From Paramagnetospirillum magnetotacticum MS-1 (GTDB taxonomy: Bacteria > Pseudomonadota > Alphaproteobacteria > Rhodospirillales > Magnetospirillaceae), in the NCBI RefSeq assembly GCF_000829825.1, contig NZ_JXSL01000009.1, positions 124,001 through 188,000 on the forward strand: a DNA stretch of 64,000 bases. The letters are read 5' to 3'. The translations under genes and the position numbers were made by a program. Shown in pieces: positions 8,741-17,202 of the stretch; positions within the stretch are counted from its first letter, which is position 1; each line of letters opens with the position of its first letter. Under the pieces are notes generated by a model. It did not search any database. It had not been told where the DNA came from and saw only the letters and a list, made by a program, of their open reading frames with translations.

Positions 8741-9243
8741 CAGAGATCCTTCTCGAACTGGATGAAGGGACCGGCCATCATGCCCTGGCTGCGGAAGAAG
8801 CTCATGATCAGGGTGTCGTCGCGTGCCAGCATGGTGCGCACCTTGGAAACCCCCGCCTTGCGGAAGCGGTCGTTCAACGCTTCCAGAAGCACATGGCCCA
8901 CGCCGCCCTGGCGGGTATTGTTGCGCACGCCAATGGCGAAAATCCAGCCGCAGGGCGGAGAACCGAACTCCCAGGCGCGGACTTCACCGATGATGAATCC
9001 AAGAACCGCATCTCCGTCACAGGCCACCAAGAAAAATCGGTACCGTTTTACGGATTTCGGCTGGGTATCATCATCAACATCAGTTGAGCGGTTATTGTAA
9101 CGCTCCAACAAATCTTCCCAATACTCGGCCTTGGGCAAACCAGTATTCTCGGTATCGATCGCAATCACTTGCGGGATGTCCGCCGCCTTCGCGAGGCGGA
9201 CGGTGCATTTTCTTTCCGATTGCCGAGTCTGTGGATTTGCCAT
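8740..9243 (-). CDS. GNAT-family N-acetyltransferase
   Basis: A 167-residue protein with the GNAT fold signature: an N-terminal VRLAKAADIPQVIAID strand-helix, central GFIIGEV strand, and an acetyl-CoA loop IGVRNNTRQGGVGHVLLEAL resembling the R/QxxGxG/A pyrophosphate-binding motif. It starts with ATG at 9243 and overlaps the rrf2 gene by three bases. The substrate is unknown. The divergent arrangement with hoxF across 248 bases suggests a shared control region. Confidence 0.82.
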   Translation of the reverse strand: MANPQTRQSERKCTVRLAKAADIPQVIAIDTENTGLPKAEYWEDLLERYNNRSTDVDDDTQPKSVKRYRFFLVACDGDAVLGFIIGEVRAWEFGSPPCGWIFAIGVRNNTRQGGVGHVLLEALNDRFRKAGVSKVRTMLARDDTLIMSFFRSQGMMAGPFIQFEKDL

Positions 9244-9262
9244 CGAGACCGTCTCCAGTACT

Positions 9263-9279
9263 AGTAAAATCGTTCTACT
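9263..9279. promoter_or_regulatory. Palindromic candidate operator in the rrf2/hox divergent region
   Basis: AGTAAAA-TCG-TTCTACT is a seven-base inverted repeat with one mismatch, 20 bases upstream of the GNAT start and within the 248-base divergent region 9244-9491. An AT-rich dyad of this size fits autoregulation by the Rrf2 protein encoded in the same operon. The remainder of the gap shows no FNR-like TTGAT-N4-ATCAA site and no convincing sigma-54 -24/-12 pair for hoxF. Confidence 0.35.
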
Positions 9280-9491
9280 GCACGGTGCCCGCGATTACAA
9301 TGCCGTTTCTGACCCGACGCCTTTGACACCACGCAAAAGTATCGTAGCCGCCATGACCGATAGGTGTAAGGCGCGGGTTGGCGAATGGCTGTGTCGGGTG
9401 TAGGCTTTTTTCCAATCCCCGATGAACAGGGGAATACGCCATCGTCGACAAAGCGTGGCAGCCGCCGCGCGAGAGGTGGGGGAGAGGTCAT

Positions 9492-11351
9492 ATGCCCAAT
9501 GGGAATTCCAACGGTTCCGACACCGGCGCCGTTGTGGCGGCCGTCCTGGCCCGCCACGGGTCAGACGGCACCCGGCTGATGCAGATTCTGCGCGAGATTC
9601 AGGAAGAGACCGAGTGGCTGTCGCCCGACATCCTGACCAGGGTGGCCGAGGGTGCCAAGCTGCCACGTGGCCAGGTCGAGGGGGTGGCGGGGTTCTACCA
9701 CTTCTTCCATACCGAGCCGCTGGGCAGCTACCGCGTCCTGTGGAGTGACAACATCACCGACCGCATGGCTGGCAATGCCGACCTGATGGCCCGCATGTGC
9801 AAGAAGCTGTGGCTGAAGCCCGGAAAGGTTTCCGAGGACGGCTTGGTCAGCGTCGACACCACGTCATGCACCGGATTGTGTGATCAGGGCCCCGCCCTGC
9901 TGGTCAATTACCGGCCCGTCACCCGCATGACGGCCGAGCGTGTGGATCAGATCGTCGATCTGATCCGCCACAAAACCCCGCTGGCCCAGTGGCCCGCCGA
10001 ATTCTTCCATGTCGACGACAATATCCGGCGCAAGGATGCCCTGCTGGGCGCCGACTTCAAGCCGGGCGACGCCCTGAAGGCACTGAAAAGCCCGCAGGAA
10101 GTGCTGGACGCCATCAAGGAGTCCGGCTTGCGCGGCCGTGGCGGTGCTGGCTTCTCCACCGGCCAGAAGTGGGATTTCTGCCGCGCTGCGGTGGGCACCG
10201 GCCCTCATGCGGCCCATTACGTTGTGTGCAACGCCGACGAGGGCGAGCCCGGCACCTTCAAGGACCGGGTGCTGCTGTCGTCCTATGCCGATCTGGTCTT
10301 CGAGGGCATGACCATCTCGGGCTATGTCATCGGCGCCAAAAAAGGCTTCGTCTATCTCAGGGGCGAGTACCGCTATCTGCTGGAGCCGCTGAACGCGGTT
10401 CTGGAAAAACGCCGCGCCGCCAAGCTGCTGGGCAAGTCCATTCTGGGACGCACCGGCTTCGACTTCGACATCGAGATCCATCTGGGCGCCGGTGCCTATA
10501 TCTGCGGCGAGGAAACCGCCCTGCTGGAAAGCCTGGAGGGCAAGAGGGGCGTGCCGCGCAAACGTCCGCCCTTCCCCGTCACCTCGGGTTATTTGAACCA
10601 GCCCACCGCCGTCAACAATGTGGAGACCTTGGCCTCGGCGGCGCTGATCGCCGCCAAGGGCGCCGCCTGGTACAAATCCATCGGCACGCCCAAATCGGCG
10701 GGCACCAAGATCTTGTCCATCTCGGGTGATTGCGAGCGCCCTGGCATCTACGAATATCCCTATGGCGTCAAGGTCAGCCAGGTCCTGGCCGATTGCGGGG
10801 CCAGGGATACCCAGGCCTGCCAGATCGCGGGCGCCTCGGGCCTAGCCATCGCCCCCAACGAATTCGGACGCCGCATCGCCTTCGAGGACATTCCCACCGG
10901 CGGTTCCTTCATGATCTTCGACAACACCCGGGATATGTTCCAGGTGGCGCGCAACTTCGCCCATTTCTTCGTTCATGAAAGCTGCGGCTTCTGTACGCCC
11001 TGCCGGGTGGGCACCACGCTGCTGGCCAATGCCATGGACAAGATCGACGAAGGCCATGGCGGCGAATACGACATCAGCGACATCTGGCGGGTCATCCGCA
11101 CGCTGAAGACCGCCAGCCATTGCGGCCTGGGCCAGACGGCGGGCAATGCGGTGGCCGATACGCTGCAGAAATTCCGGCCCTCTTACGAATTGCGGCTCAA
11201 TGTGCGCGACTTCGAACCGGCCTTCGATCTGGACAAGGCGCTTTCCAAGATGCGCGAGGTGACGGGCCGCGACGATCCCGGCGCCCACTTCCACATCAAT
11301 CACCGGAAATCCAGATCTGGCTTAGGCACCAAGGCGGGAGAACCGTCATGA
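9492..11351 (+). CDS. hoxF: NAD-reducing hydrogenase diaphorase large subunit HoxF
   Basis: A 619-residue flavoprotein of the soluble bidirectional [NiFe] hydrogenase; it passes electrons from H2 to NAD+. Residues 1-170 are NuoE-like but keep only an incomplete set of cysteines (SCTGLC plus one in MCKKLW), in line with HoxF proteins lacking that 2Fe-2S cluster. The NuoF-like part has the FMN/NADH region GLRGRGGAGFSTGQKW and CNADEGEPGTFKDR, the GAYICGEETALLESLEG segment, and the 4Fe-4S ligands ESCGFCTPCRVGT with a later C in TASHCGLGQ. ATG at 9492 follows GGGAGAGG by five bases. First gene of hoxFUYHW; overlaps hoxU by four bases. Confidence 0.95.
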   Translation: MPNGNSNGSDTGAVVAAVLARHGSDGTRLMQILREIQEETEWLSPDILTRVAEGAKLPRGQVEGVAGFYHFFHTEPLGSYRVLWSDNITDRMAGNADLMARMCKKLWLKPGKVSEDGLVSVDTTSCTGLCDQGPALLVNYRPVTRMTAERVDQIVDLIRHKTPLAQWPAEFFHVDDNIRRKDALLGADFKPGDALKALKSPQEVLDAIKESGLRGRGGAGFSTGQKWDFCRAAVGTGPHAAHYVVCNADEGEPGTFKDRVLLSSYADLVFEGMTISGYVIGAKKGFVYLRGEYRYLLEPLNAVLEKRRAAKLLGKSILGRTGFDFDIEIHLGAGAYICGEETALLESLEGKRGVPRKRPPFPVTSGYLNQPTAVNNVETLASAALIAAKGAAWYKSIGTPKSAGTKILSISGDCERPGIYEYPYGVKVSQVLADCGARDTQACQIAGASGLAIAPNEFGRRIAFEDIPTGGSFMIFDNTRDMFQVARNFAHFFVHESCGFCTPCRVGTTLLANAMDKIDEGHGGEYDISDIWRVIRTLKTASHCGLGQTAGNAVADTLQKFRPSYELRLNVRDFEPAFDLDKALSKMREVTGRDDPGAHFHINHRKSRSGLGTKAGEPS

Positions 11352-12118
11352 GCGACGCGAAAACCTTCTTCCTCGACGAGGAGGAGATTCCCTTCGAGGA
11401 AGGCCAGACCATCATCCAGGCGGCGCTCTCGGCGGGCAAATACATCCCCCATCTGTGCTACCACCCGGAGTTCAAGCCCCACGGAAGCTGCAAGCTGTGC
11501 ACGGTGCGCATCGATTCACGCACGGTGACCACCGAGGACGGCCAGAGCGTCAAGATTCCCGGCCGCGCCGCCGCGTCCTGCACCACACCGGCCCAGGCGG
11601 GCCAGCATGTGGAAAGCGAGGTGCCGGAAATCCAGGACCTGCGCCGCACCCTGATCCAGATGCTCCTCGTCGAGGGCAACCATTACTGCCCGTCTTGCGA
11701 AAAGAGCGGCAAATGCCTGCTGCAGGGCCTGGCCTATGATCTGGGCGTCATGGACCCCCACTTCCCGCAATACTTCTCCAAGCGCGAAGTGGATGCCAGC
11801 CACCCGGACGTGCTGCTGGACTTCAACCGCTGCATCCTGTGCGAACTGTGCGTCCGAGCCAGCGCCGAGGTGGACAAGAAGAACGTCTTCGCCATCTCGG
11901 GCCGGGGCCACACCAAGCATCTGATCTGCAACTCGGAAAGCGGCGAACTGGGCGACACCAATCTGGCGGCCACCGACAAGGCGGCCAATGTCTGCCCCGT
12001 GGGCGTCATCTTGCACAAGCGCCACGGCTTCGAGGTGCCCTACGGCCAGCGTCGCTTTGACAAGGCCCCCATCAGCGATAATCCGGCGCAGTACGCCCCG
12101 GTGAAGGAGCAGGTGTGA
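11348..12118 (+). CDS. hoxU: NAD-reducing hydrogenase diaphorase small subunit HoxU
   Basis: A 256-residue ferredoxin-like subunit, homologous to the N-terminus of NuoG, that wires HoxF to the hydrogenase module. It shows the 2Fe-2S set (CYHPEF, GSCKLC, AASCTTP), the His/Cys 4Fe-4S motif in GNHYCPSCEKSGKC, and a further ferredoxin-type set CILCELC with a later ANVCPVGV. ATG at 11348 overlaps the hoxF stop; the TGA at 12116-12118 overlaps the hoxY ATG by one base. The spacing implies translational coupling. Confidence 0.95.
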   Translation: MSDAKTFFLDEEEIPFEEGQTIIQAALSAGKYIPHLCYHPEFKPHGSCKLCTVRIDSRTVTTEDGQSVKIPGRAAASCTTPAQAGQHVESEVPEIQDLRRTLIQMLLVEGNHYCPSCEKSGKCLLQGLAYDLGVMDPHFPQYFSKREVDASHPDVLLDFNRCILCELCVRASAEVDKKNVFAISGRGHTKHLICNSESGELGDTNLAATDKAANVCPVGVILHKRHGFEVPYGQRRFDKAPISDNPAQYAPVKEQV

Positions 12119-12669
12119 TGAACGCTCCCCTGCCAAAGCGCAAGCTCAAGGTCGCCACCACCTCGCTGGCGGGCTGTTTCGGCTGCCACATGTCGTTCCT
12201 CGATATCGACGAACGCATCCTCGATCTGGTTGAGCTGGTGGAATTTGACCGCTCGCCCATCACCGACATCAAGCATTGCAGCCCCGATTGCGACCTCGGC
12301 ATCATCGAGGGCGGCGTGTGCAATGCCGAGAACGTGCATGTGCTCCACGAGTTCAGGAAGAACTGCAAGATCCTGATCGCCATGGGGGCCTGCGCCATCA
12401 ATGGCGGCCTGCCCGCCCAGCGCAACTCGCTGGATATCAGGGACATCCTGGCCGCCGTCTACGCCCAGCCGGGACGCGGCGTGCACATTCCCAACGATCC
12501 GGAGATTCCGTTGCTGCTCAACGAGGTGCATCCCCTGCACGAAGTGGTCAAGATCGACTACTTCCTGCCCGGCTGCCCGCCCAGCGGCGATGCCATCTGG
12601 AAGTTTCTCACCGATCTCCTGGCTGGCCGTACGCCCACTTTGGGCTTTGGCCTGATCCATTACGACTGA
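12118..12669 (+). CDS. hoxY: NAD-reducing hydrogenase small subunit HoxY
   Basis: A 183-residue small subunit of group 3d [NiFe] hydrogenase, carrying the proximal 4Fe-4S cluster. Cysteines in AGCFGCHMSFLD, MGACAINGG and PGCPPSG are the expected ligands. It is short and lacks a Tat signal, as cytoplasmic HoxY proteins do. ATG at 12118 is preferred because AAGGAG at 12103-12108 is nine bases upstream; a GTG at 12115 is in frame. Lies between hoxU and hoxH. Confidence 0.95.
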   Translation: MNAPLPKRKLKVATTSLAGCFGCHMSFLDIDERILDLVELVEFDRSPITDIKHCSPDCDLGIIEGGVCNAENVHVLHEFRKNCKILIAMGACAINGGLPAQRNSLDIRDILAAVYAQPGRGVHIPNDPEIPLLLNEVHPLHEVVKIDYFLPGCPPSGDAIWKFLTDLLAGRTPTLGFGLIHYD

Positions 12670-12688
12670 CCCGGAAGGGACGCCTGCA

Positions 12689-14188
12689 ATGAGGCACCAA
12701 ATGGAACTGGAAACCGCCAAGACCCCCGATGCGCTCAAGCGCATCGTCATCGAGCCCGTCTCGCGGGTCGAGGGCCACGGCAAGGTCACCATCCTGCTCG
12801 ACGACGACAATCAGGTGCATCAGGTGCGCCTGCACATCGTCGAGTTCAGAGGCTTTGAAAAGTTCATCGAGGGCCGCCCCTACTGGGAAGTGCCGGTGCT
12901 GGTCCAGCGCCTATGCGGCATCTGCCCGGTCTCGCACCACCTGGCGGCCTCCAAGGCCATGGACATGATCGTCAATGGCGGGATTCTGACCCCCACGGCG
13001 GAGAAAATCCGCCGCCTGATGCATTACGGCCAGATGCTGCAAAGCCACGCTCTGCACTTCTTCCATCTGTCTTCGCCCGACCTGCTGTTCGGCTTCGACT
13101 CCGATGTCGCCAAACGCAATATCGTGGGCGTCGCCGCCGCCAATCCGGATGTGGCGAAGATGGGCGTGCTGCTCCGGAAATTCGGCCAGGAGGTGATTCG
13201 CGTCACCTCGGGCAAGCGCGTGCACGGCACCGGCTCGGTGCCGGGCGGGGTCAACAAGTCGCTAACCATCGAGGAGCGGGACTACCTCCTGAAGGACATC
13301 GACCAGATGATCGCCTGGAGCCGCGATGCGGTCGGCATCATCAAGGGCCTGCACAAATCCAACCCCGCGCTCTACGACGTATTCGGCGCGGTGCCCTCCA
13401 CCATGATGAGTCTGGTGGACGACAAGGGCGATCTCGACTTCTACCACGGCGCGCTTCGGGCGCGGGACAAGGACGGTGAGGTCATCTTCGATCAGGTCAG
13501 CTATCAGGGTTACAACACCTTGCTGACCGAGGGCGTCAAGTCCTGGAGCTATATGAAGTTCCCCTATATCACCGCATTGGGCGACGAAAAGGGCTGGTAC
13601 AAGGTCGGCCCCCTGGCCCGCATCCAGAACTGCGACCGCATCCCCACCCCCCACGCCGAGGCCGAGCGGGCCGAGTTCGTCGCCTATGGCGGGGCCAAGC
13701 CCATGCATGGCTCGCTGGGCTTTCACTGGGCGCGCATGATCGAGATGCTGTGCGCCGCCGAGACCATCAAGGACCTGCTGCTCGATTCCGACATCATGGG
13801 CGCCGATCTGATGGCGGAGGGACCCCGGCGCGAGGAAGGCATCGGCGTCATCGAGGCGCCGCGCGGCACGCTGTTCCATCACTACCGGGTCAACGAGGAC
13901 GATCTGGTGACCTATGCCAATCTGATCGTCTCGACCACCAACAACAACACCGCCATGAACGTGGCGGTCAGGGACGTGGCCAAGAACTACCTGACCGGCC
14001 ACGAGATCACCGAGGGGCTGCTGAACCATATCGAGGTGGCCATCCGCTGTTTCGATCCCTGCCTCTCCTGCGCCACCCATGCGCTGGGCAAGATGCCGTT
14101 GGAAGTGTCCCTGGTGGATGCCTCGGGGGCCGAGATCGACCGCATGACCAAGGACGGCGAGGGGCGGATCGGAAAGGGAGCTTTGTGA
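12689..14188 (+). CDS. hoxH: NAD-reducing hydrogenase large subunit HoxH
   Basis: A 499-residue catalytic subunit that binds the NiFe(CN)2CO centre. The four Ni-ligating cysteines are in RLCGICPVSHH near the N-terminus and DPCLSCATH near the C-terminus. The ~25 residues after the final histidine (ALGKMPLEVS...) are the extension that the HoxW endopeptidase removes after nickel insertion. ATG at 12689 follows GGAAGGGA; a second in-frame ATG is at 12701. The stop overlaps the hoxW GTG start. No hyp maturation genes are in this window, so they must lie elsewhere. Confidence 0.96.
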   Translation: MRHQMELETAKTPDALKRIVIEPVSRVEGHGKVTILLDDDNQVHQVRLHIVEFRGFEKFIEGRPYWEVPVLVQRLCGICPVSHHLAASKAMDMIVNGGILTPTAEKIRRLMHYGQMLQSHALHFFHLSSPDLLFGFDSDVAKRNIVGVAAANPDVAKMGVLLRKFGQEVIRVTSGKRVHGTGSVPGGVNKSLTIEERDYLLKDIDQMIAWSRDAVGIIKGLHKSNPALYDVFGAVPSTMMSLVDDKGDLDFYHGALRARDKDGEVIFDQVSYQGYNTLLTEGVKSWSYMKFPYITALGDEKGWYKVGPLARIQNCDRIPTPHAEAERAEFVAYGGAKPMHGSLGFHWARMIEMLCAAETIKDLLLDSDIMGADLMAEGPRREEGIGVIEAPRGTLFHHYRVNEDDLVTYANLIVSTTNNNTAMNVAVRDVAKNYLTGHEITEGLLNHIEVAIRCFDPCLSCATHALGKMPLEVSLVDASGAEIDRMTKDGEGRIGKGAL

Positions 14189-14652
14189 CCGCGCCGACCC
14201 TGATCTTCGGCTGGGGCAATCCGTCTCGGGGTGACGACGCCCTGGGCCCGGCCCTGCTGGACGCCGTCGAGGCGTTGCGGGACGCCCATCCCCAATGGGG
14301 GCCGGTGGATATCCTGACCGACTTCCAGCTTCAGGTGGAACATGCCCTGGATCTGGAGGGGCGCGAGAGGGTGCTGTTCGTCGATGCCTCGGCCGCTGTC
14401 GCCGACGCGCCGTTCCGCGCCGAGGCCATCGCGCCAGCCAAGGACTCGTCATTTACCAGCCATGCCCTGTCGCCCCAGGGCGTCATGCATGTCTATGCCG
14501 AAATCAAGGGCAGCGCGCCGCCGCCCTGCACCCTTTTGGCCATCGCGGGCGAAACCTTCGAGTTGGGCGAACCTTTAAGCCCCGCGGCAAAGAGCCATCT
14601 GAAGGCGGCCTTGGCCTGGACCAAGGACTGGCTTGCCGCCCGGCCCGCCTGA
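14185..14652 (+). CDS. hoxW: Hydrogenase maturation endopeptidase HoxW
   Basis: A 155-residue member of the HybD/HycI peptidase family that trims the C-terminus of HoxH. The N-terminus LIFGWGNPSRGDDALGP contains the conserved acidic Ni-sensing residue; the second conserved Asp is in VLFVDASAA, and a His lies in SFTSHALSP. It starts at GTG 14185, overlapping the hoxH stop by four bases, with AAAGGGA upstream. It closes the operon in the order hoxFUYHW known from Ralstonia-type soluble hydrogenases. Confidence 0.92.
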   Translation: MTAPTLIFGWGNPSRGDDALGPALLDAVEALRDAHPQWGPVDILTDFQLQVEHALDLEGRERVLFVDASAAVADAPFRAEAIAPAKDSSFTSHALSPQGVMHVYAEIKGSAPPPCTLLAIAGETFELGEPLSPAAKSHLKAALAWTKDWLAARPA

Positions 14653-14748
14653 AAGCGTTCTTAGCATGGCCGACCGCCCGAGAGAGCGCATGTGGGCCAT
14701 TCCATAGCGCGTTAGTGTTGCAAAGCTTGTGAACAGGGGTATTCCATC

Positions 14749-15270
14749 ATGTCCGACGCCGACCTGATTTCCCGCCTTCAGGGCTTTCCCGCCCCCGCCT
14801 GCCGCTGTGCCTCGGCCGCCGAAACCGGGCACCACGAGCGCAATTGCCTGGCTGGCCTGCTGACCGAATCGGTGGCCGAGATCGGGCGTCTTCGGGCCGA
14901 GAACGCCCGGCTGTCCTCCATGACGGTGACCGGCGCGCCGGGCCGCGGGGCCGAGCGTCAGGTCTGGGTCCGCCTGATGTGCTATTACGGTTCCGACGGC
15001 GTGTGGAACAGCGACGACGAGACGGCCGAGCCCGCGCCGGTCCTGCTCTCTCCCGGCCTCAAATCGGAAATCGTCGCCTGGAAGAATTCCCTCGACCGGG
15101 TCGAGGCGGTCACCCCTGCCGTCACCGAGGCCTTCCAGACCCGCGCCCTGAACATCGGGCGGCGTATCAAGGAAGAGATGCCGGGCTGGAAGGTGGTCTA
15201 TATCGACCGCACCAAGTCGGGCGCCGATATCCGTAACAAGGATTACTTCGAGCACGAAGTGACGCTGTGA
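14749..15270 (+). CDS. Uncharacterised 173-residue protein with N-terminal Cys/His cluster
   Basis: I do not recognise this protein. Its N-terminus holds CRC and, 12 residues on, HHERNC, a possible metal site, followed by a short heptad-like helix (SVAEIGRLRAENARLSS) and a compact region ending GWKVVYIDRTKSGADIRNKDYFEHEVTL. There is no signal peptide or membrane segment. It starts at ATG 14749 with AGGGGT nine bases upstream and lies 96 bases after hoxW in the same direction, so it may be read from the hydrogenase operon or from its own promoter. Codon use matches the neighbours. Confidence 0.75.
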   Translation: MSDADLISRLQGFPAPACRCASAAETGHHERNCLAGLLTESVAEIGRLRAENARLSSMTVTGAPGRGAERQVWVRLMCYYGSDGVWNSDDETAEPAPVLLSPGLKSEIVAWKNSLDRVEAVTPAVTEAFQTRALNIGRRIKEEMPGWKVVYIDRTKSGADIRNKDYFEHEVTL

Positions 15271-15286
15271 CGTCGTCCACGGGCCT

Positions 15287-15601
15287 GTGCGGAGGATGAA
15301 GGTCGAACTGCGCACCGACGCGCCGCCCAAGCCAGCCTATGACGCCCCATGCAATGGCTGCGGCCTGTGCTGCGCGGTGGAAACCTGCCCCCTGGGGCTT
15401 GTATTGTTCCGCCGCCGCCAGGGCCCCTGCCCCGCCCTTGTCTGGCAAGACGGACGCTATGTCTGCGGCGTGCTGGACCGGCCGAAGGACTTCATCGCGC
15501 TATTGCCCACGGCCTGGGCGGCACGGCTGGTGGCGCGCTGGATCGCCGCCGGCAAGGGCTGCGACTGCCGTCACGAGGCGGAGGAGCATCAGGACGGGTA
15601 G
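15287..15601 (+). CDS. Small YkgJ-type cysteine-cluster protein
   Basis: About 104 residues, with CNGCGLCC near the N-terminus, the CxxCxxCC pattern of the YkgJ/UPF0153 Zn/Fe-chelating family, followed by further cysteines (ETCPLG, GPCPAL, YVCGV) and CDC near the end. It lies 16 bases after the previous gene and probably shares its mRNA. The start is uncertain: GTG at 15287 or ATG at 15296, the latter directly abutting a GGAGG. The last 13 bases overlap the end of the convergent response-regulator gene. Its biochemical role is unknown. Confidence 0.78.
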   Translation: MRRMKVELRTDAPPKPAYDAPCNGCGLCCAVETCPLGLVLFRRRQGPCPALVWQDGRYVCGVLDRPKDFIALLPTAWAARLVARWIAAGKGCDCRHEAEEHQDG

Positions 15602-16098
15602 AACCTGGACCAACTGCAGGCCGGGCACGAGCCGATGGCTCCGGCCTCCGATTCCAGGGAATAGCGCACCCGGCTGCCGCAAAGGGGGCAGGAGGTGGGG
15701 CGCGCGGGCGCCGTCTTGGGCTTGGCCCGAGGCGCACGGCGCAGCAGCGAGTTGATGCGCGCCAGCAGTTCACGGCGCTCGCAGGGCTTGCTCAGAAACT
15801 CGTCGGCCCCGATTTCCAGGCCGTGCAGCTTGTGCTCCAATTCGGTATGGCCGGTCAGCAAGATGATGCCCAGCGCCGAATGCTGCCGCAATTGCTGGAC
15901 CAGGCTATAGCCATCCTCGCCCGGCATTTCCACGTCGAGGAGAACCAGATCGGCGGGACCGGCTGCCAGGGCCGCCCACATCTCAGCTCCCCCGCTGCAC
16001 GAGGTCACGCGGAAGCCATGGGCTGTCAGGATGCCCGATAAAATTGAGCGGACCGTGGCGTCGTCATCCACCACCAGGATATGAGCGGGTGTCGTCAT
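15589..16098 (-). CDS. Response regulator with C-terminal zinc-ribbon-like tail
   Basis: A 169-residue protein. Residues 1-120 are a receiver domain with acidic pair D11/D12, phospho-acceptor D55 in LVLLDVEMPG, T82 and K104 in FLSKP. After a basic Pro/Ala linker, cysteines C137, C140, C158 and C161 form two CxxC pairs typical of a zinc ribbon. There is no DNA-binding helix-turn-helix or enzymatic output, so output may be protein or nucleic-acid binding through the ribbon. Five bases separate it from modC upstream on the same strand, suggesting co-transcription. No cognate kinase is adjacent. Confidence 0.85.
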   Translation of the reverse strand: MTTPAHILVVDDDATVRSILSGILTAHGFRVTSCSGGAEMWAALAAGPADLVLLDVEMPGEDGYSLVQQLRQHSALGIILLTGHTELEHKLHGLEIGADEFLSKPCERRELLARINSLLRRAPRAKPKTAPARPTSCPLCGSRVRYSLESEAGAIGSCPACSWSRFYPS

Positions 16099-16103
16099 CG
16101 TCT

Positions 16104-17195
16104 CTATTCCACGCTAGCCACATCGCCCCTGGCGATGGTGAGGGCCTTGATCAGGGCATGAACCCGCATGCCGGGAACCAAATTGAGTTGGGCCTGGGCC
16201 AGGGAGGTGATCTGCACCCACAGCCGGGTGGCGCCACAGGCCAGAACCACGTCCACCAGGAAGGAATCCGCCGCCGCCACGGACACGACCGTGGCAGGCA
16301 GCACATTGCGGATGCTGACCCGCTCGGGCGGCTCGATGGCGATGGCCACGTCGCGGGCATGGATGCGCAGCCGGACCGGAGTACCGACCGCCAGTTCGGT
16401 CCGCCCGACGATCAGCATGCCGCCGTCGAAGGCCAGACGGGTGATGCCGAAACCGGAATCGTGGCTGGACACCACGGCGCCGATCACCGCGCCCGCCTCA
16501 TAGCGGCCAGTCAGCGGGCGCAGACCCGGATCACCCATCAGGCTTTCCAGCGGCCCCGAGGCCGCCACCTTGCCCCCATCCATCAGGGCCAGGGTATCGG
16601 CAAGGCGGATGACTTCGTCCATGGAATGGCTGACATAGAGGATCGGAATGGAAAAGCGCCGGGCCAACTGGGAGATGAAGGGCAGCAATTCGGATTTGCG
16701 CGCCGGGTCCAGGGCCGCCAGCGGCTCGTCCATCAAGAGGATGCGCGGGGACGCCAGCAAGGCCCGGCCGATGGCGACGCGCTGCTTCTCGCCCCCCGAC
16801 AGCTTGGCCGGGCGGCGGTCCAGCAGATGTTCGATCCCCAGCAGTTGAACCACCTTGTCCAGGGACTGGGTCCGCTCCGGCACGGGCAGAAGCTTTCGTC
16901 CGAACTCCAGATTGCCCCGCACCGAGAGGTGGGGAAACAGCCGGTGTTCCTGAAAGACATAGCCCAGGCGCCGCGCCTCGGGCGGCAGGTCGATGCCGGA
17001 CTGAGAGTCGAACAGAACCCGCCCGTCCACGCTGATCACGCCTTCGTCGGGGCGCGACAGTCCGGCCACCATGTTGATCACCGAGGTCTTGCCCGAGCCC
17101 GAGCGGCCGTACAGCGCCGTCACCCCCGGCCCGGCGGACAGGCGGACATCCAGGCTGAAATCACCTTGGCGGCGGCGGATATCAAGGTCGAGCAT
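16104..17195 (-). CDS. modC: Molybdate ABC transporter ATP-binding protein
   Basis: A 363-residue ATPase that powers molybdate import with ModB. Walker A is YGRSGSGKTS, signature LSGGEKQR, Walker B ILLMDEPLAALD, and the switch His is in YVSHSMDEV. The C-terminal third is a molbindin/TOBE domain (SIRNVLPATVVSV to ALIKALTIARGD) that binds oxyanion and can regulate transport. It is seven bases downstream of modB. The expected modA binding-protein gene is not next to it. Confidence 0.93.
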   Translation of the reverse strand: MLDLDIRRRQGDFSLDVRLSAGPGVTALYGRSGSGKTSVINMVAGLSRPDEGVISVDGRVLFDSQSGIDLPPEARRLGYVFQEHRLFPHLSVRGNLEFGRKLLPVPERTQSLDKVVQLLGIEHLLDRRPAKLSGGEKQRVAIGRALLASPRILLMDEPLAALDPARKSELLPFISQLARRFSIPILYVSHSMDEVIRLADTLALMDGGKVAASGPLESLMGDPGLRPLTGRYEAGAVIGAVVSSHDSGFGITRLAFDGGMLIVGRTELAVGTPVRLRIHARDVAIAIEPPERVSIRNVLPATVVSVAAADSFLVDVVLACGATRLWVQITSLAQAQLNLVPGMRVHALIKALTIARGDVASVE

Positions 17196-17202
17196 GCCGG
17201 GC

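Noticed and set aside
9244-9491. An FNR or sigma-54 promoter for the hox operon
   Set aside because: No TTGAT-N4-ATCAA site and no GG-N10-GC pair with the right flanks was found; TTGACA near 9333 has no matching -10 box.
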